This document shows, piece by piece, positions 44,375-53,936 of a DNA stretch of 55,289 nucleotides. Below the pieces are notes generated by a model, which saw only the letters and a list, made by a program, of their open reading frames with translations, was not told where the DNA came from and did not search any database. The translations under genes were made by a program, and so were the position numbers. Source of the DNA: Pseudomonas sp. BN102 (GTDB lineage Bacteria; Pseudomonadota; Gammaproteobacteria; Pseudomonadales; Pseudomonadaceae); contig NZ_SSON01000057.1 in assembly GCF_029871245.1 (NCBI RefSeq), forward strand, positions 1-55,289, in the 5' to 3' direction. The stretch's first letter is position 1, and the number at the start of each line of letters is the position of its first letter.

Positions 44375-44698
44375 TCACCATTGCTTGTCGGGTATATCCA
44401 CCACGATGCCGTCCAGGTCTGAGGTCATGAAGATCTGGCAGCAGAGCCTGCTGTTCGGCCTGACTTCGGCCGCCGCACAACTCAGCATGCCGGTTTCCCG
44501 CTCGCTGGGAGTCGGTACCTTGTCCTTGAAGGTATTATCAACATACACATGGCATGTTGCGCAGCTGGCGCTACCGCCGCAATCGCCGACAATATCGTAG
44601 ATACCATTGGAGACTGCAGCCTGCATAAGACTTACTCCGTCAGCGACATCCAACTCGCGACGCGTTCCATCATGTGACACATACACTACTTTAGGCAT
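44375..44698 (-). CDS. camB: putidaredoxin, 2Fe-2S ferredoxin of the camphor P450
   Basis: A 107-residue ferredoxin, the length of P. putida putidaredoxin, and it follows that sequence closely as I recall it (for example KVVYVSHDGTRRELDVADG). Cluster ligands are Cys40, Cys46, Cys49 (CGGSASCATC) and Cys87 (LCCQI). The C-terminal Trp needed for productive docking on P450cam is kept (DIPDKQW). It passes electrons from CamA to CamC. Last gene of camDCAB, 64 bases after camA. The ATG at 44698 starts the family N-terminus; an upstream ATG at 44734 is not needed. Confidence 0.96.
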   Translation of the reverse strand: MPKVVYVSHDGTRRELDVADGVSLMQAAVSNGIYDIVGDCGGSASCATCHVYVDNTFKDKVPTPSERETGMLSCAAAEVRPNSRLCCQIFMTSDLDGIVVDIPDKQW

Positions 44699-44762
44699 TT
44701 GTTTGTCCTCACACTCTTGGGGAAAAACGGTCATCTATTGCGGGTACCGGTCGCGGGTAAAT

Positions 44763-46031
44763 TCAGGCACTATTCAATTCAGCGTTGGCTGCCGCGATTA
44801 TTTCTTTCAACGACACGCTTTCGTCATCCAGTAGGTTTGGTTCAACCGGAAGTCGATCCGTGATGATCTGCTTTGACAGGTTGAATTCCACCGGGCGGTT
44901 CACCGTATCAACCGCCAGCACTCGGTCCCCCTGCAGGTAGAAAACGCTGAAGTTGGGCTGCTCCAAAGAGCCACGAATAATGATCCGATCATATCCCTCG
45001 GACAGCCCGACCATTTTCAGTCCGACTTCATACTGGTCGGACCAGAACCAGGGGGCAGCCTCGCTGCGCGGTGGCTTGCCGCAGACGATGGCGGCAACTT
45101 TCCGCGCCTGCTCCAATGCATTGGGCACCGACTCGATACGTACCCAGCGACCATAGATCCTGCTGTGAAACTGGGCGCAGTCGCCGATTGCCATGATCAC
45201 GGGATCAGAGGTCTGCATCTGCTCGTTGACCACGATGCCGTTATCGACCTGCAGTCCGGCCGCACTGGCCAGCTCACAGTTCGGGACCAGGCCAATCCCG
45301 GCGACCACCAGATCTGCTGCCAGTCGTGTGCCGTCCTCGCATAGTACGGCGGTCACTTTTTGCTGGTCGGCTGACATCTCAAATCCGCATACCTGCGTGC
45401 TGGTTCGTATGTCAACGCCAGCTTCACGGTGCAGGCGTTCGTAAAAGGCCGATACCGGCGGGGCGGTAACCCGCGCGAGAACACGGTCTGTTGTGTCGAG
45501 CAGGGTGACCTGCACGTTCGCCTTGATGGCGGTTGCAGCCACTTCAAGGCCGACATAGCCGCCGCCAATCACCACCAAGCGATTGCCGGGGATCAGCTGT
45601 TGGCGGATACACTCGGCATCCTCAAGTGTGCGTAGGTATCGAAAATTGGCCGCTTTGCCGGCTGCGCCATTAGCTACCGGTAGCAGCCTCGGACGTCCGC
45701 CGGTAGCCAACACCAATCGTTCGTAGTCCAGTACTTGGCCATCCGACAGACTGACCTGCCGTCGGCCGCGGGTGATGGCCGTTACCTTTGTGCCGCTGAG
45801 CAATTGGATGTTCTGCGCCGCGTAGGCATCCGGGGTTCTCAGGTACAGGCTTTCCGGTGTGGCCCTGCCAGCCAGATAGGCTTTGGACAAGGGCGGCAGA
45901 TGATGGGGAAGAACCTCTGCATCCCCCACCAGCCAGATATTGCCTTCCCAGCCATTGGCGCGAAGACCAAAAGCAGCCTCAACCCCTGCGTGGCCGGCAC
46001 CGACGATGACCAGATTTTTGTTTGCGTTCAC
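44763..46031 (-). CDS. camA: putidaredoxin reductase
   Basis: A 422-residue FAD- and NADH-binding reductase, the same length as P. putida CamA and close to it throughout. The FAD motif is LVIVGAGHAGVEAA, the NAD motif is LVVIGGGYVGLEVA, the second FAD motif is IMAIGDCAQF, and WFWSDQYEVGLKMVG is typical of oxygenase-coupled ferredoxin reductases. The start is GTG at 46031 with GGAGGT seven bases upstream; P. putida camA is also known to start with GTG. It takes electrons from NADH to CamB. It lies 19 bases after camC. Confidence 0.96.
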   Translation of the reverse strand: MNANKNLVIVGAGHAGVEAAFGLRANGWEGNIWLVGDAEVLPHHLPPLSKAYLAGRATPESLYLRTPDAYAAQNIQLLSGTKVTAITRGRRQVSLSDGQVLDYERLVLATGGRPRLLPVANGAAGKAANFRYLRTLEDAECIRQQLIPGNRLVVIGGGYVGLEVAATAIKANVQVTLLDTTDRVLARVTAPPVSAFYERLHREAGVDIRTSTQVCGFEMSADQQKVTAVLCEDGTRLAADLVVAGIGLVPNCELASAAGLQVDNGIVVNEQMQTSDPVIMAIGDCAQFHSRIYGRWVRIESVPNALEQARKVAAIVCGKPPRSEAAPWFWSDQYEVGLKMVGLSEGYDRIIIRGSLEQPNFSVFYLQGDRVLAVDTVNRPVEFNLSKQIITDRLPVEPNLLDDESVSLKEIIAAANAELNSA

Positions 46032-46050
46032 TGCACGCACCTCCACGTGT

Positions 46051-47298
46051 TTATACCGCTTTGGTCGCCGCCGGATCCCAGACCAGCGGAAGTGCATGCA
46101 CGCCGCTGACAATGCCACTCTGGTGGCGCACTTGAGCGCCAGGGGCAATGGCAAAGTCAGGAATCCTGGCTAGCCATTCCTGCAAGGTGGTGACGATTTC
46201 GCGGCGGGCTAGGTGTTGGCCCAGGCACAGATGACTGCCGTGACCAAACGTTGTATGCGATACCTTCTGGCGGCCAAAGTCGACGTGCATCGGGCACGCG
46301 TTTTCACGCTCATCCAGTCCCGACAGTAGTTGCGGCAGTAGGATCTGATCGCCCTTCTTTAGTAGCACGCCATGGAACTCAAGGTCGGACTTGAGAATTC
46401 GGCCATCAGCTACTAGCGAAAAGCGCCGGAGCAATTCCTCGGTGGCAGCCGGAATGCGCTCTGGATGCTCGATCAACTCTTTGCGGTGCTCTGGACTTTT
46501 GGCCAGAAACTCCATGCTGAAGCTGAGGAAATTGACTACGGTATCCAAGCCACCAACCAGCAGCAGACCACACATTTTCTTGGCTTCGTCGCTGGTGATT
46601 GGGCGCCCCTTGACCTGGCCATTGGCGATTACGCTTATGGCGTCAGTGCCTGGCTTAAGTTTGCGCTCTGCGATAATTGGTATCAGATACTCATAGAGCG
46701 CGTCTCTGGCTTCAGCAAAGGTCATGCTGCCATCCGGGCGAGTCATCTGATCCGAGAGGTATTTCAGATGCGGAATGTCTTTATCCGGCAGCCCCGCGAG
46801 CAGCATGAAGATCCGAATCGGGAAGGGCTCGGCAAAATCTTCGGTAAAGTTGCAGTGACCCTGAAGGCGAATGTTGTCGATCAGTGAGCACGCCAGCTCC
46901 CTGATGTGACCTTCCATTTTATCCACTACCGGCATGCCAACCACGCTGCTGGCTAGGGCACGGAACTGGCGCTGCTCCGGCGGATCCATCGAAGTCGGAA
47001 TGAAGTCGTAGGCCTCGCCCGCTTCGCGGGGAATGAACGGACACTCGCTCGAAAAGTGTGCGGGATCTTCGAAGGCCTCACGGATCAATCGTCCCCGGGT
47101 GGCAATCCAGTGCCCGCCATTGCATCGAGTCCATACAATATTCGGTACATTCGGTCCCTGCAGACTCGCCCAGGCTTTCTGCACGCCTTCCGATATGTTC
47201 GGTGGGTTGTACATGTCGAAGTCAAACACCAGGTGCTCAGGTACATGGGGCGGCAGGGGCGCAAGATTGGCATTGCTCTGTATGGCTTCAGTACTCAT
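46051..47298 (-). CDS. camC: cytochrome P450cam, camphor 5-exo-monooxygenase
   Basis: A 415-residue P450, the same length as CYP101A1 and close to it along the whole chain, beginning [20 protein letters not shown]. The haem Cys358 is in [17 protein letters not shown], the proton-relay Asp-Thr is in [10 protein letters not shown], and Tyr97 in GEAYDFIPT matches the Tyr that hydrogen-bonds the camphor ketone in P450cam (Tyr96 without the Met). VADGRIL, which lines the pocket, is also kept. It hydroxylates camphor to 5-exo-hydroxycamphor with O2 and electrons from CamA/CamB. It lies between camD and camA with short gaps. Confidence 0.97.
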   Translation of the reverse strand: MSTEAIQSNANLAPLPPHVPEHLVFDFDMYNPPNISEGVQKAWASLQGPNVPNIVWTRCNGGHWIATRGRLIREAFEDPAHFSSECPFIPREAGEAYDFIPTSMDPPEQRQFRALASSVVGMPVVDKMEGHIRELACSLIDNIRLQGHCNFTEDFAEPFPIRIFMLLAGLPDKDIPHLKYLSDQMTRPDGSMTFAEARDALYEYLIPIIAERKLKPGTDAISVIANGQVKGRPITSDEAKKMCGLLLVGGLDTVVNFLSFSMEFLAKSPEHRKELIEHPERIPAATEELLRRFSLVADGRILKSDLEFHGVLLKKGDQILLPQLLSGLDERENACPMHVDFGRQKVSHTTFGHGSHLCLGQHLARREIVTTLQEWLARIPDFAIAPGAQVRHQSGIVSGVHALPLVWDPAATKAV

Positions 47299-47323
47299 TT
47301 TTGTTCTCCGGAAAAGGGGGCGG

Positions 47324-48409
47324 CTAGAGCGTCGGATCGATCACGGGCTTGATCAGTGCACCTGTCTTGACCAGTTCAAGCGCCTTGTTGGCATCGTTGA
47401 TGGAAAAGCGCTGCGTGATCAGGTCGGCCAACGGATAGCGGCCCTGCATCCGGGCGGCAAAGTGCATCGCCTGATAGAAGTGCTTGGGCTTGGCGAAGGT
47501 AGCCCCGGAAACATGCATGTTCTTGATGGTCAGGTCGCGGGGGGCGATGGGTTGGGTACCGATCGCGCCCCACAGGCCGAGAATGATGTAGCGACCATGG
47601 TTGCCGGTCAGATCCACGCCCTCGGGAAATGCCGGCAGGGCGCCGGCCGCTTCCACCACCACGCTGGCGCCACGCTTGCCGAAGCGATCGCTGACAATAC
47701 GTTGGCGTTCTTCCCGCGTTGTGTCCTTGAGCGAAATGGTCTCGGTCGCGCCGAGGCTACGGGCCATTTCGAGGCGAACCGGCGAGTGGTCAATGGCAAT
47801 GATATCCTTGGCACCCGATGCTGCAGCAACCAGCACGGCTGCGAGTCCGACCGGGCCAGCACCTTGAACGACGACAGTATCATCCAGGCCGACGGGGCCA
47901 CAGCGATCATAGCCGCGCAGCACAGTTGGCAGGGCGCAGCCGAGTGCGGCCAGTGCTTCCGGCTGGGCATGATCGGGCAGGCGGTAGAAGGCCATACCAT
48001 TGGGCAGACAGGCAAAATCGGCGTAACTGCCCCAGTTGGGCTTTTCCGCATGCTCAAAAAAGGTTGAGTTGTCGCAGGGGGTTTCATCCAACACAGTGCA
48101 GCTGTGGCAGCGATGGCACAGGGCGATGGGCGCCCAGTACACCATGTCACCCTGCTTGACTGGAACGCCTGCATAATCCGTGGTGACGCCGGCCCCGAGT
48201 TTTTCGATGCGGCCCACACCCTCGTGGCCGAGAATGATCGGGAAGGGCATAGTGCCTGCTTCTCCGGAAACTATGTGCACATCACTGCCGCACACGCCAC
48301 CGAGAACCACGCGTACCAGCGCTCCACCTGGTGCAGGATCAAAAACCGGAACCTCCCATGTCTCGACCCGGTTTTGTTCGACCATCACAGCTGCTCTTGC
48401 ATATTGCAT
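47324..48409 (-). CDS. camD: 5-exo-hydroxycamphor dehydrogenase
   Basis: A 361-residue zinc-dependent alcohol dehydrogenase, the same length as P. putida CamD and very similar ([20 protein letters not shown]). The catalytic Zn ligands are Cys in GGVCGSDVH and His-Glu in GHEGVGR, the structural Zn cysteines are in [15 protein letters not shown], and the NAD motif is [13 protein letters not shown]. It oxidises 5-exo-hydroxycamphor to 2,5-diketocamphane. It is first in the camDCAB operon. The ATG at 48409 has GAGGT six bases upstream and matches the known start; the frame opens six bases earlier. Confidence 0.96.
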   Translation of the reverse strand: MQYARAAVMVEQNRVETWEVPVFDPAPGGALVRVVLGGVCGSDVHIVSGEAGTMPFPIILGHEGVGRIEKLGAGVTTDYAGVPVKQGDMVYWAPIALCHRCHSCTVLDETPCDNSTFFEHAEKPNWGSYADFACLPNGMAFYRLPDHAQPEALAALGCALPTVLRGYDRCGPVGLDDTVVVQGAGPVGLAAVLVAAASGAKDIIAIDHSPVRLEMARSLGATETISLKDTTREERQRIVSDRFGKRGASVVVEAAGALPAFPEGVDLTGNHGRYIILGLWGAIGTQPIAPRDLTIKNMHVSGATFAKPKHFYQAMHFAARMQGRYPLADLITQRFSINDANKALELVKTGALIKPVIDPTL

Positions 48410-48507
48410 TCTCACACCTCGTTTTTATTGTGTTTTGGGGCTGGACCAGTGAAGCCGTCCCGCTGTGCTCAACGGCACAGGTTGAGTCGTATATCGGTGA
48501 TATAGTG

Positions 48508-48571
48508 AATATATTGACGGTAGAGTCAGTGGTCAACATGCGCGGTGAAAAATATTCAACCTGCGTGTTGA
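48508..48571 (-). promoter_or_regulatory. camDCAB promoter and two shared operators in the camD-camR gap
   Basis: On the - strand TTGACC (48531-48536), 17 bp, TATATT (48508-48513) make a strong sigma-70 promoter for camD. Operator 1, TCAACATGCGCGGTGA (48533-48548, one mismatch), overlaps the -35 box. Operator 2, TCAACCTGCGTGTTGA (48556-48571), lies 23 bp further towards camR. Binding would repress camDCAB and could also repress camR. Confidence 0.72.
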
Positions 48572-48689
48572 TGTGCGGTTTTGACTTGTGATTCATGCTG
48601 GTATTGTGCGGACCGGCTTCTCGCAGCAGCTTTGATCGGGCGAGTGGCAGAGATCGCCCTGGATAGAGCACGGTAGTGAGGAAGTTACT

Positions 48690-49301
48690 TTGACAACAGC
48701 CAGCCAGCTGGAAAGAAAAGGTCGGATCGACCCCGATAATGGCGATATCAAGCAGGACTTGCTGCGTGCAGCAATGCACCTGTTGAGTACCAAGGGACGC
48801 GACGGTGCAACCATGCGGGCGATTTGCGCGGAGGTAGGCGTAACGCCGCCAACGCTGTACCACCACTATGGTGATCTACAGGGGCTGCACAAGGCTGCGA
48901 TTGACGAAACCTACCTGCAGGTTGCCGAGGCCTATCACGACGGCACCGAAGAGAAGGGGCCGCTCAAGGGGATTCGCGATGGGTGGGCAACCTTCCTGAA
49001 GTTTGCTTACTCAGAGCCGAATATGTGTCGCATAGTGATCCAGCAGATTATGGCTGGAGAACCACCGAGCCTGGTCGCCGATACCCTGCGAGGCTTGGCT
49101 GACGACCTGGCCCAGTTCCATGCGCAGGGGCTATTGAAGTATCCGCCGAGGGAGACGGCGCAGTTGCTGTGGATGGGGGCATTGGGCTCGCTGACGTACA
49201 CGGTCAGCCGGGAAGAGGCCGGGGACACACAAGACCTGGCCCTGCAAAGGGCCATGCTCGAGATCACTCTGGCCGCACTCTTCAATGTTGAAAAGGAGTA
49301 G
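48690..49301 (+). CDS. camR: TetR-family repressor CamR
   Basis: A 203-residue TetR regulator, divergent from camDCAB exactly as camR is in P. putida. The helix-turn-helix region is LLRAAMHLLSTKGRDGAT to MRAICAEVGVTPPTLYHHYG. In P. putida CamR (186 residues) represses the operon and itself until camphor binds. The frame starts with TTG at 48690, five bases after GAGGAAG; no in-frame ATG gives a sensible N-terminus, so a TTG start and an N-terminus somewhat longer than in P. putida are likely. Identity rests on position and domain; I could not compare the full sequence from memory. Confidence 0.88.
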   Translation: MTTASQLERKGRIDPDNGDIKQDLLRAAMHLLSTKGRDGATMRAICAEVGVTPPTLYHHYGDLQGLHKAAIDETYLQVAEAYHDGTEEKGPLKGIRDGWATFLKFAYSEPNMCRIVIQQIMAGEPPSLVADTLRGLADDLAQFHAQGLLKYPPRETAQLLWMGALGSLTYTVSREEAGDTQDLALQRAMLEITLAALFNVEKE

Positions 49302-49463
49302 GCAGGCCTATTCGCGGCCTGCTGATTTCGCGTTCGCTTCAGGGCTGCTCGCCGACCGGGCCGAATTCAGCGGGCACCCAGGCGTGGGTGTCACCCTCGG
49401 CGCGGACATGGCCAAGTCCGGCCCACAGCTTGAGTTACGTAGGTTGGAAACGCCGTTAGGAGT
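49302..49463. other. junction between camR and the IS110 remnant
   Basis: A weak hairpin GCAGGC/GCCTGC (49302-49322) follows the camR stop. Beyond it GC content rises. A short - strand frame (GLGHVRAEGDTHAWVPAEFG) may be the tail of a lost gene; I do not recognise it. Confidence 0.4.
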
Positions 49464-49799
49464 CGGGCTTCGCTCTTGGCTGTCACTATGCGCATGGCAG
49501 GGCGCCAGGCGGAGTCACAGATGGCCTGCGCATCGATGAAGTCGTTCTTGTTGCCCTGGACGACGGGGAGAACGAATTGCGGTGAAATAGGTTTGGCTTC
49601 ATGCCCCCCCAGCGCTTTGATTTCTCGCGTCAGGCAATGGGCGCCGACACAGGCCTCACCGACTACCGGACAAGGCAATAGATTGGCCAGTAGGCAGATG
49701 GCTTTCTCGCGTTACACCTCCCACTCTGAGCTGTCCTGTGCGTGTAGGTGGGAGCTGGGGATGTCCAAAATCAATGTCGACTATTGCTGCGTTGCTCAT
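49464..49799 (-). pseudogene. truncated IS110-family transposase
   Basis: From the ATG at 49799 the - strand reads MSNAAIVDIDFG, then in another frame SSHLHAQDSSEWEV-stop, then LANLLPCPVVGEACVGAHCLTREIKALGG, ISPQFVLPVVQGNKNDFIDA, and AICDSAWRPAMRIVTAKSEA (these segments are not all contiguous as written). This is the N-terminal third of an IS110-type DEDD transposase (first Asp in VDIDFG, NKNDxxDA). It has one frameshift and one stop and ends abruptly near 49464. It separates the camphor block from the core valine operon. Confidence 0.85.
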
Positions 49800-49912
49800 C
49801 GCGATGGCCTCCGGAAATAAAACATCCTGCGAAGGTCGCCTTCGCAGGGTATCGGGGTAACCATCTCATCAGCTCAGGGCGGCTGGGGAGGGTGATCTTG
49901 CGCGAAAGGAAA

Positions 49913-51064
49913 TCACAACGGATAGTGGGCCAGCTCGCGAGCGATCAGCAGGCGCTGGATTTCGCTGGAGCCCTCGTAGATCTGGGTGATGCGCGCATCG
50001 CGATAGTAGCGCTCCACCGGATAGTCCTCGAGGTAGCCATAGCCGCCGTGGATCTGCATGGCGTTGGAGCACACGCGCTCGGCCATCTCTGAGGCGAACA
50101 GCTTGGCCTGCGAGGCTTCCGACAGGCAGGGTTGACCGGCACTGCGCAGACGCGCGGCGTGCAGGATCAGTAGGCGCGTGGCGTTGAGGCGGGTGTGCAT
50201 GTCGGCGAGCAGGTTGGCGATGCTCTGGTGCTCGACGATCGGCTTGCCGAACTGCACGCGCTCACGGGCATAGGCCAAGGCGGCCTCAAAGGCTGCGCGG
50301 GCGATACCGAGGGCCTGGGCGGCGATGCCAATGCGCCCGCCTTCGAGGTTGGACAGCGCGATCGAGAGGCCCTTGCCGCGCTCGCCCAGCAGGTTCTCTT
50401 GCGGAATGCGGCAGTCACTTAAGGTCACCGCACAGGTGTCGGAGGCGCGGATGCCCATCTTGTGCTCGCTGCGATCGACCGCGAAGCCGGGGGTATCCGT
50501 GGGCACCAGGAAGGCGGACAGGCCCTTCTTGCCCAGTTCGGGGTCGGTCACGGCGAAGACAATGGCCAGCTTGGCGCGCTTACCGTTGCTGACAAATTGC
50601 TTGGCGCCGTTGAGCACCCAGTGGCCGTCCTGCAGTTCGGCGCGAGTGCGCAGGTTATGCGCCTCGGAGCCTGCGTGCGGCTCGGTCAGGCAGAAGCAGC
50701 CGATGGCGCGGCCGCTGGCCAACTCTGGCAACCAGCGGTCCTTCTGCGCCTGGCTGCCGTACTTGAGCAGCGGGCCGCAGCCGACCGAGTTGTGGATGCT
50801 CATCAGCGCGCCGAGGGCGCCATCGCCGGCAGAGATTTCCTCTACGGCCAGGGCATAGGCCACGTAGTCGATGTAGCTACCGCCCCACTCTTCTGGTACC
50901 ACCATGCCGAGCAGGCCCAACTCGCCCATCTGCGCCACTAGGGCATCGTCGATCCATCCAGCCTTTTCCCAGGCTTGGGCGCGGGGGGCGACTTCGCCGC
51001 GGGCGAAATCGCGGGCCAACTCACGGATCATGCGTTGTTCTTCACTCAGTTCGAGGTCGTGCAT
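49913..51064 (-). CDS. acyl-CoA dehydrogenase, likely isobutyryl-CoA dehydrogenase
   Basis: A 383-residue acyl-CoA dehydrogenase. Visible motifs are [15 protein letters not shown] (flavin contact), [15 protein letters not shown], and [23 protein letters not shown], ending in [17 protein letters not shown], where the Glu is the usual catalytic base. It should oxidise isobutyryl-CoA to methacrylyl-CoA with electrons passed to ETF, judged by the neighbouring valine-pathway genes. It is the last gene of the leftward operon. Confidence 0.9.
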   Translation of the reverse strand: MHDLELSEEQRMIRELARDFARGEVAPRAQAWEKAGWIDDALVAQMGELGLLGMVVPEEWGGSYIDYVAYALAVEEISAGDGALGALMSIHNSVGCGPLLKYGSQAQKDRWLPELASGRAIGCFCLTEPHAGSEAHNLRTRAELQDGHWVLNGAKQFVSNGKRAKLAIVFAVTDPELGKKGLSAFLVPTDTPGFAVDRSEHKMGIRASDTCAVTLSDCRIPQENLLGERGKGLSIALSNLEGGRIGIAAQALGIARAAFEAALAYARERVQFGKPIVEHQSIANLLADMHTRLNATRLLILHAARLRSAGQPCLSEASQAKLFASEMAERVCSNAMQIHGGYGYLEDYPVERYYRDARITQIYEGSSEIQRLLIARELAHYPL

Positions 51065-51092
51065 CGGGCGTTTCTCTTGTTCTGTGGGGCGC

Positions 51093-52187
51093 TCAGGCCA
51101 GGACGCGACGGCGCGATTGGACTGCCGCCGGCTTGAAGCCGCTGAAGAAGTCTTGCACCCGCTCGCGGGAAAGCTCGGCCAGGCTGGACGGATTCCAGCG
51201 CGGGTTCTTGTCTTTGTCGATGATCAGGGCGCGCACTCCCTCAATGAAGTCACCCTTGGCGAACCACTGGTAGTCCAAGTGCAGTTCCTGGGCGAAGCAG
51301 CTGGCCAGCGGCATCTGGCGGCCGCGACGAAGTAGTTCCAGGGTGACGCTCATGGCCAGCGGCGAGCGGCTGTCGAGCACCTTGAGGGTTTCCTCGGCCC
51401 AGTCTTGAAATTCGGGGCGGGACTCGGCCAGTAATGCGTTGCGAATGGTCTGCAGGTCGGGTAGGGCAAAGTATTCATCGATAGCTGGGCGCAAGGCCTT
51501 GAGCTCGGCGCCTGGCAGCTTGTTGCTGGCGAGGGTGGCGAGCAGGGTGCGCAGGGCCTCGTGCGGGTGGGTGGTCCAGCTCATCTGGTCTAGGCAGCGA
51601 TCCAGTTCGGCGATCTGCTCGCTGGGCAGGCACCAGTCGGCCAGGCGCGCATAGAGCGCGTCGGCGGCGCGCACTTGCAGGCCGGTGACGCCCAGATAGA
51701 TGCCTAGTTCGCCGGGCAAGCGCGGCAGGAAATAACTGCCGCCGACATCCGGAAAAAAGCCGATGCTCACTTCCGGCATGCCCATCTTCACCCGTTCGGT
51801 GATTACCCGCAGCGACGCACCTTGCACCAGGCCCATGCCGCCGCCGAGGACGAAGCCATCCATCAGCGCCAGTACGGGTTTTGGATAGGCATGGATGTAT
51901 TGGTCGAGGGCATATTCCTCCTCGAGGAAGATCTCATGCTGGTTGTCGCCTGACTGGTGGCTGTCGAACAACATACGGATGTCGCCGCCGGCACAGAAGG
52001 CTTTCTCCCCGGCGGCGCGCAGCACCACGGCGAGGACGTCCGGATCCTGTTCCCAGGCATTCAGATGCTGCAGGAGCAGACGCACCATGGGCAGGTTCAG
52101 GGCGTTAAGGCCGCTCGGGCGATTGAGAGTCAGGTGGCCGATGCGGTTGCGCACTGCAACGTGTACGGGTGCGTCGGCGGCAGTCAT
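51093..52187 (-). CDS. 3-hydroxyisobutyryl-CoA hydrolase (crotonase family)
   Basis: A 364-residue crotonase, the length of 3-hydroxyisobutyryl-CoA hydrolases and about 100 residues longer than hydratases. It has [21 protein letters not shown], and [19 protein letters not shown] with the Glu and Asp that this subgroup uses for thioester hydrolysis. It frees 3-hydroxyisobutyrate, the substrate of the adjacent dehydrogenase. It starts 2 bases after the mmsB stop, which points to translational coupling. Confidence 0.9.
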   Translation of the reverse strand: MTAADAPVHVAVRNRIGHLTLNRPSGLNALNLPMVRLLLQHLNAWEQDPDVLAVVLRAAGEKAFCAGGDIRMLFDSHQSGDNQHEIFLEEEYALDQYIHAYPKPVLALMDGFVLGGGMGLVQGASLRVITERVKMGMPEVSIGFFPDVGGSYFLPRLPGELGIYLGVTGLQVRAADALYARLADWCLPSEQIAELDRCLDQMSWTTHPHEALRTLLATLASNKLPGAELKALRPAIDEYFALPDLQTIRNALLAESRPEFQDWAEETLKVLDSRSPLAMSVTLELLRRGRQMPLASCFAQELHLDYQWFAKGDFIEGVRALIIDKDKNPRWNPSSLAELSRERVQDFFSGFKPAAVQSRRRVLA

Positions 52188-52189
52188 GT

Positions 52190-53080
52190 TCAGGCCTCCT
52201 GGCAGTACAGCTTGATGATGGCGGAGAAGTCCAGGCCACCATGGCCTTGCAGGCTGAAGCCTTGGTAGAGCTGCTGGGCCACGGATCCGAGTATCACCGG
52301 CTGGCGCGCCTGCTTGGCCGCTTCGGTGGCCAGGCCGAGGTCCTTGAGCATCAGGTCGCTGCCGAAGCCGCCGCTGTAGCCGCGTGCCGCGGGGGTACTG
52401 TCCAGCACGCCGGGGAAGGGGTTGTAGGTATCCGAACTCCAGCAGCGGCCGCTCGAGGTGTTGATGATGCCGGCCAGCACCTTGGCGTCCATACCCAGCG
52501 ATACACCGAGCGCCATGGCTTCGGCGACGCCAATCATGGAGATACCGAGCAGCATGTTGTTGGCGACCTTGGCCACCTGGCCGTTGCCGCTGCTACCGCA
52601 GTGCACGATGTTCTTGCCCATGGCCGCGAGCAGAGGTTGCGCGCGATCAAAGTCGGCGGCCGCGCCGCCGACCATGAACGTCAGAGTCCCGGCTGCGGCG
52701 CCGCCGGTACCGCCGGAAACCGGCGCATCGAGCATCGAGCTGCCGCGTTCAGCAGCGGCCTTGGCCACTTCACGCGCGCTCATCGGATCGATGGTGGAAC
52801 AGTCAATCAGGAGCACACCGGGCCGCACATGGGGCAGCAGACCGTCGTCGCCCAGGTATACGGATTTCACATGCGCCGCAGCCGGCAGCATGGTGATGAT
52901 CAGTTCGGCATCGCTCTGGGCGATGGCCGTCGGCGAAGCAGCCGCTGTGGCTCCGGCTTCCACCAGGCGCGCCATTGAGGTGGGCGACAGGTCGAATACG
53001 GTCAGGCTGTGGCCGGCCTTGAGCAGGTTCAGGGCCATCGGGCCGCCCATGTTACCGAGTCCCAGAAAACCAATGTGCAT
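52190..53080 (-). CDS. mmsB: 3-hydroxyisobutyrate dehydrogenase
   Basis: A 296-residue NAD-dependent beta-hydroxyacid dehydrogenase. The N-terminus is MHIGFLGLGNMGGPMALNL, the substrate motif is DAPVSGGTGGAAAGTLTFM, and the catalytic Lys is in GNGQVAKVANNMLLG. It converts 3-hydroxyisobutyrate to methylmalonate semialdehyde. The frame opens at 53245, but the ATG at 53080 with GAGGTC upstream gives the family start. It lies between the hydrolase and an enoyl-CoA hydratase in the same operon. Confidence 0.92.
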   Translation of the reverse strand: MHIGFLGLGNMGGPMALNLLKAGHSLTVFDLSPTSMARLVEAGATAAASPTAIAQSDAELIITMLPAAAHVKSVYLGDDGLLPHVRPGVLLIDCSTIDPMSAREVAKAAAERGSSMLDAPVSGGTGGAAAGTLTFMVGGAAADFDRAQPLLAAMGKNIVHCGSSGNGQVAKVANNMLLGISMIGVAEAMALGVSLGMDAKVLAGIINTSSGRCWSSDTYNPFPGVLDSTPAARGYSGGFGSDLMLKDLGLATEAAKQARQPVILGSVAQQLYQGFSLQGHGGLDFSAIIKLYCQEA

Positions 53081-53114
53081 GATGAAGACCTCTTGTGCCG
53101 AGACGGGGGGGCTG

Positions 53115-53888
53115 TTAGCAGTGCTTGAAGTGTGCTGTACGCTTTTCCACGAAGGCACGCATGCCTTCCTTCTGGTCAGCGTTGGCGAAGGTCGAGTGGA
53201 ATACCCGGCGCTCGAAGCGCACGCCTTCCGCCAGGCCTCCCTCAAAGGCGCAGTTGATCGATTCTTTGATCAGCATGGCCGCCGGCAGGGATTTTTCGGC
53301 GATTGCGCTGGCGGCTTTTAGGGCTTCTTCCAGCAGGCTGTCGGCAGGCAGGACGCGCGCGACTAGGCCGGTCCGTTCGGCTTCGGCGGCGTCCATCTGT
53401 CGGCCGCTCAGGCACATATCCATTGCCTTGGTCTTGCCGATGGCGCGAGCTAGACGCTGGGTGCCGCCGATCCCCGGCATTACGCCGAGGGTGATTTCCG
53501 GCAAGCCGAAGCGGGCGGTGTCGGCGGCGTAAATCACGTCGCACATCAGCGCCAGTTCGCAGCCGCCACCCAAGGCGTAGCCGGCTACCGCTGCGAGTAG
53601 CGGTTTGCGCCGCGCGGCAATGCGGTCGGCAGCGGAGAAAAAGTCATCAAGGAACACCTGCGGGTAGGTCATATCGACCATTTCCTTGATGTCGGCACCG
53701 GCGGCGAAGGCCTTGGCCGAGCCGGTGATGACCATGCAACCGATCTCCGGATCACGCTCCAGGCGGTCGAGCGCCTGGTTCAGTTCATCGATCATTTGCG
53801 AGTTCAGAGCATTCAGCGCCTTGGGCCGGTTCAGGGTGATCAGGCCCACGCGACCATGGATCTCTACAAGCAAGGTTTCAAACGGCAT
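53115..53888 (-). CDS. enoyl-CoA hydratase, short-chain type
   Basis: A 257-residue hydratase with both catalytic Glu: [11 protein letters not shown] and [19 protein letters not shown]. The oxyanion loop is [11 protein letters not shown]. It most likely hydrates methacrylyl-CoA to 3-hydroxyisobutyryl-CoA in valine breakdown. It lies 48 bases after mmsA and 34 bases before mmsB on the same strand. Confidence 0.92.
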   Translation of the reverse strand: MPFETLLVEIHGRVGLITLNRPKALNALNSQMIDELNQALDRLERDPEIGCMVITGSAKAFAAGADIKEMVDMTYPQVFLDDFFSAADRIAARRKPLLAAVAGYALGGGCELALMCDVIYAADTARFGLPEITLGVMPGIGGTQRLARAIGKTKAMDMCLSGRQMDAAEAERTGLVARVLPADSLLEEALKAASAIAEKSLPAAMLIKESINCAFEGGLAEGVRFERRVFHSTFANADQKEGMRAFVEKRTAHFKHC

Positions 53889-53936
53889 GACAGAGCCTCC
53901 CGTTGCGCCGGTGCGCGAGACACCGGCGTCGGCTGA

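Noticed and set aside
47033-48067. 344-residue + strand frame across camC/camD
   Set aside because: Shadow of two strongly supported cam genes.
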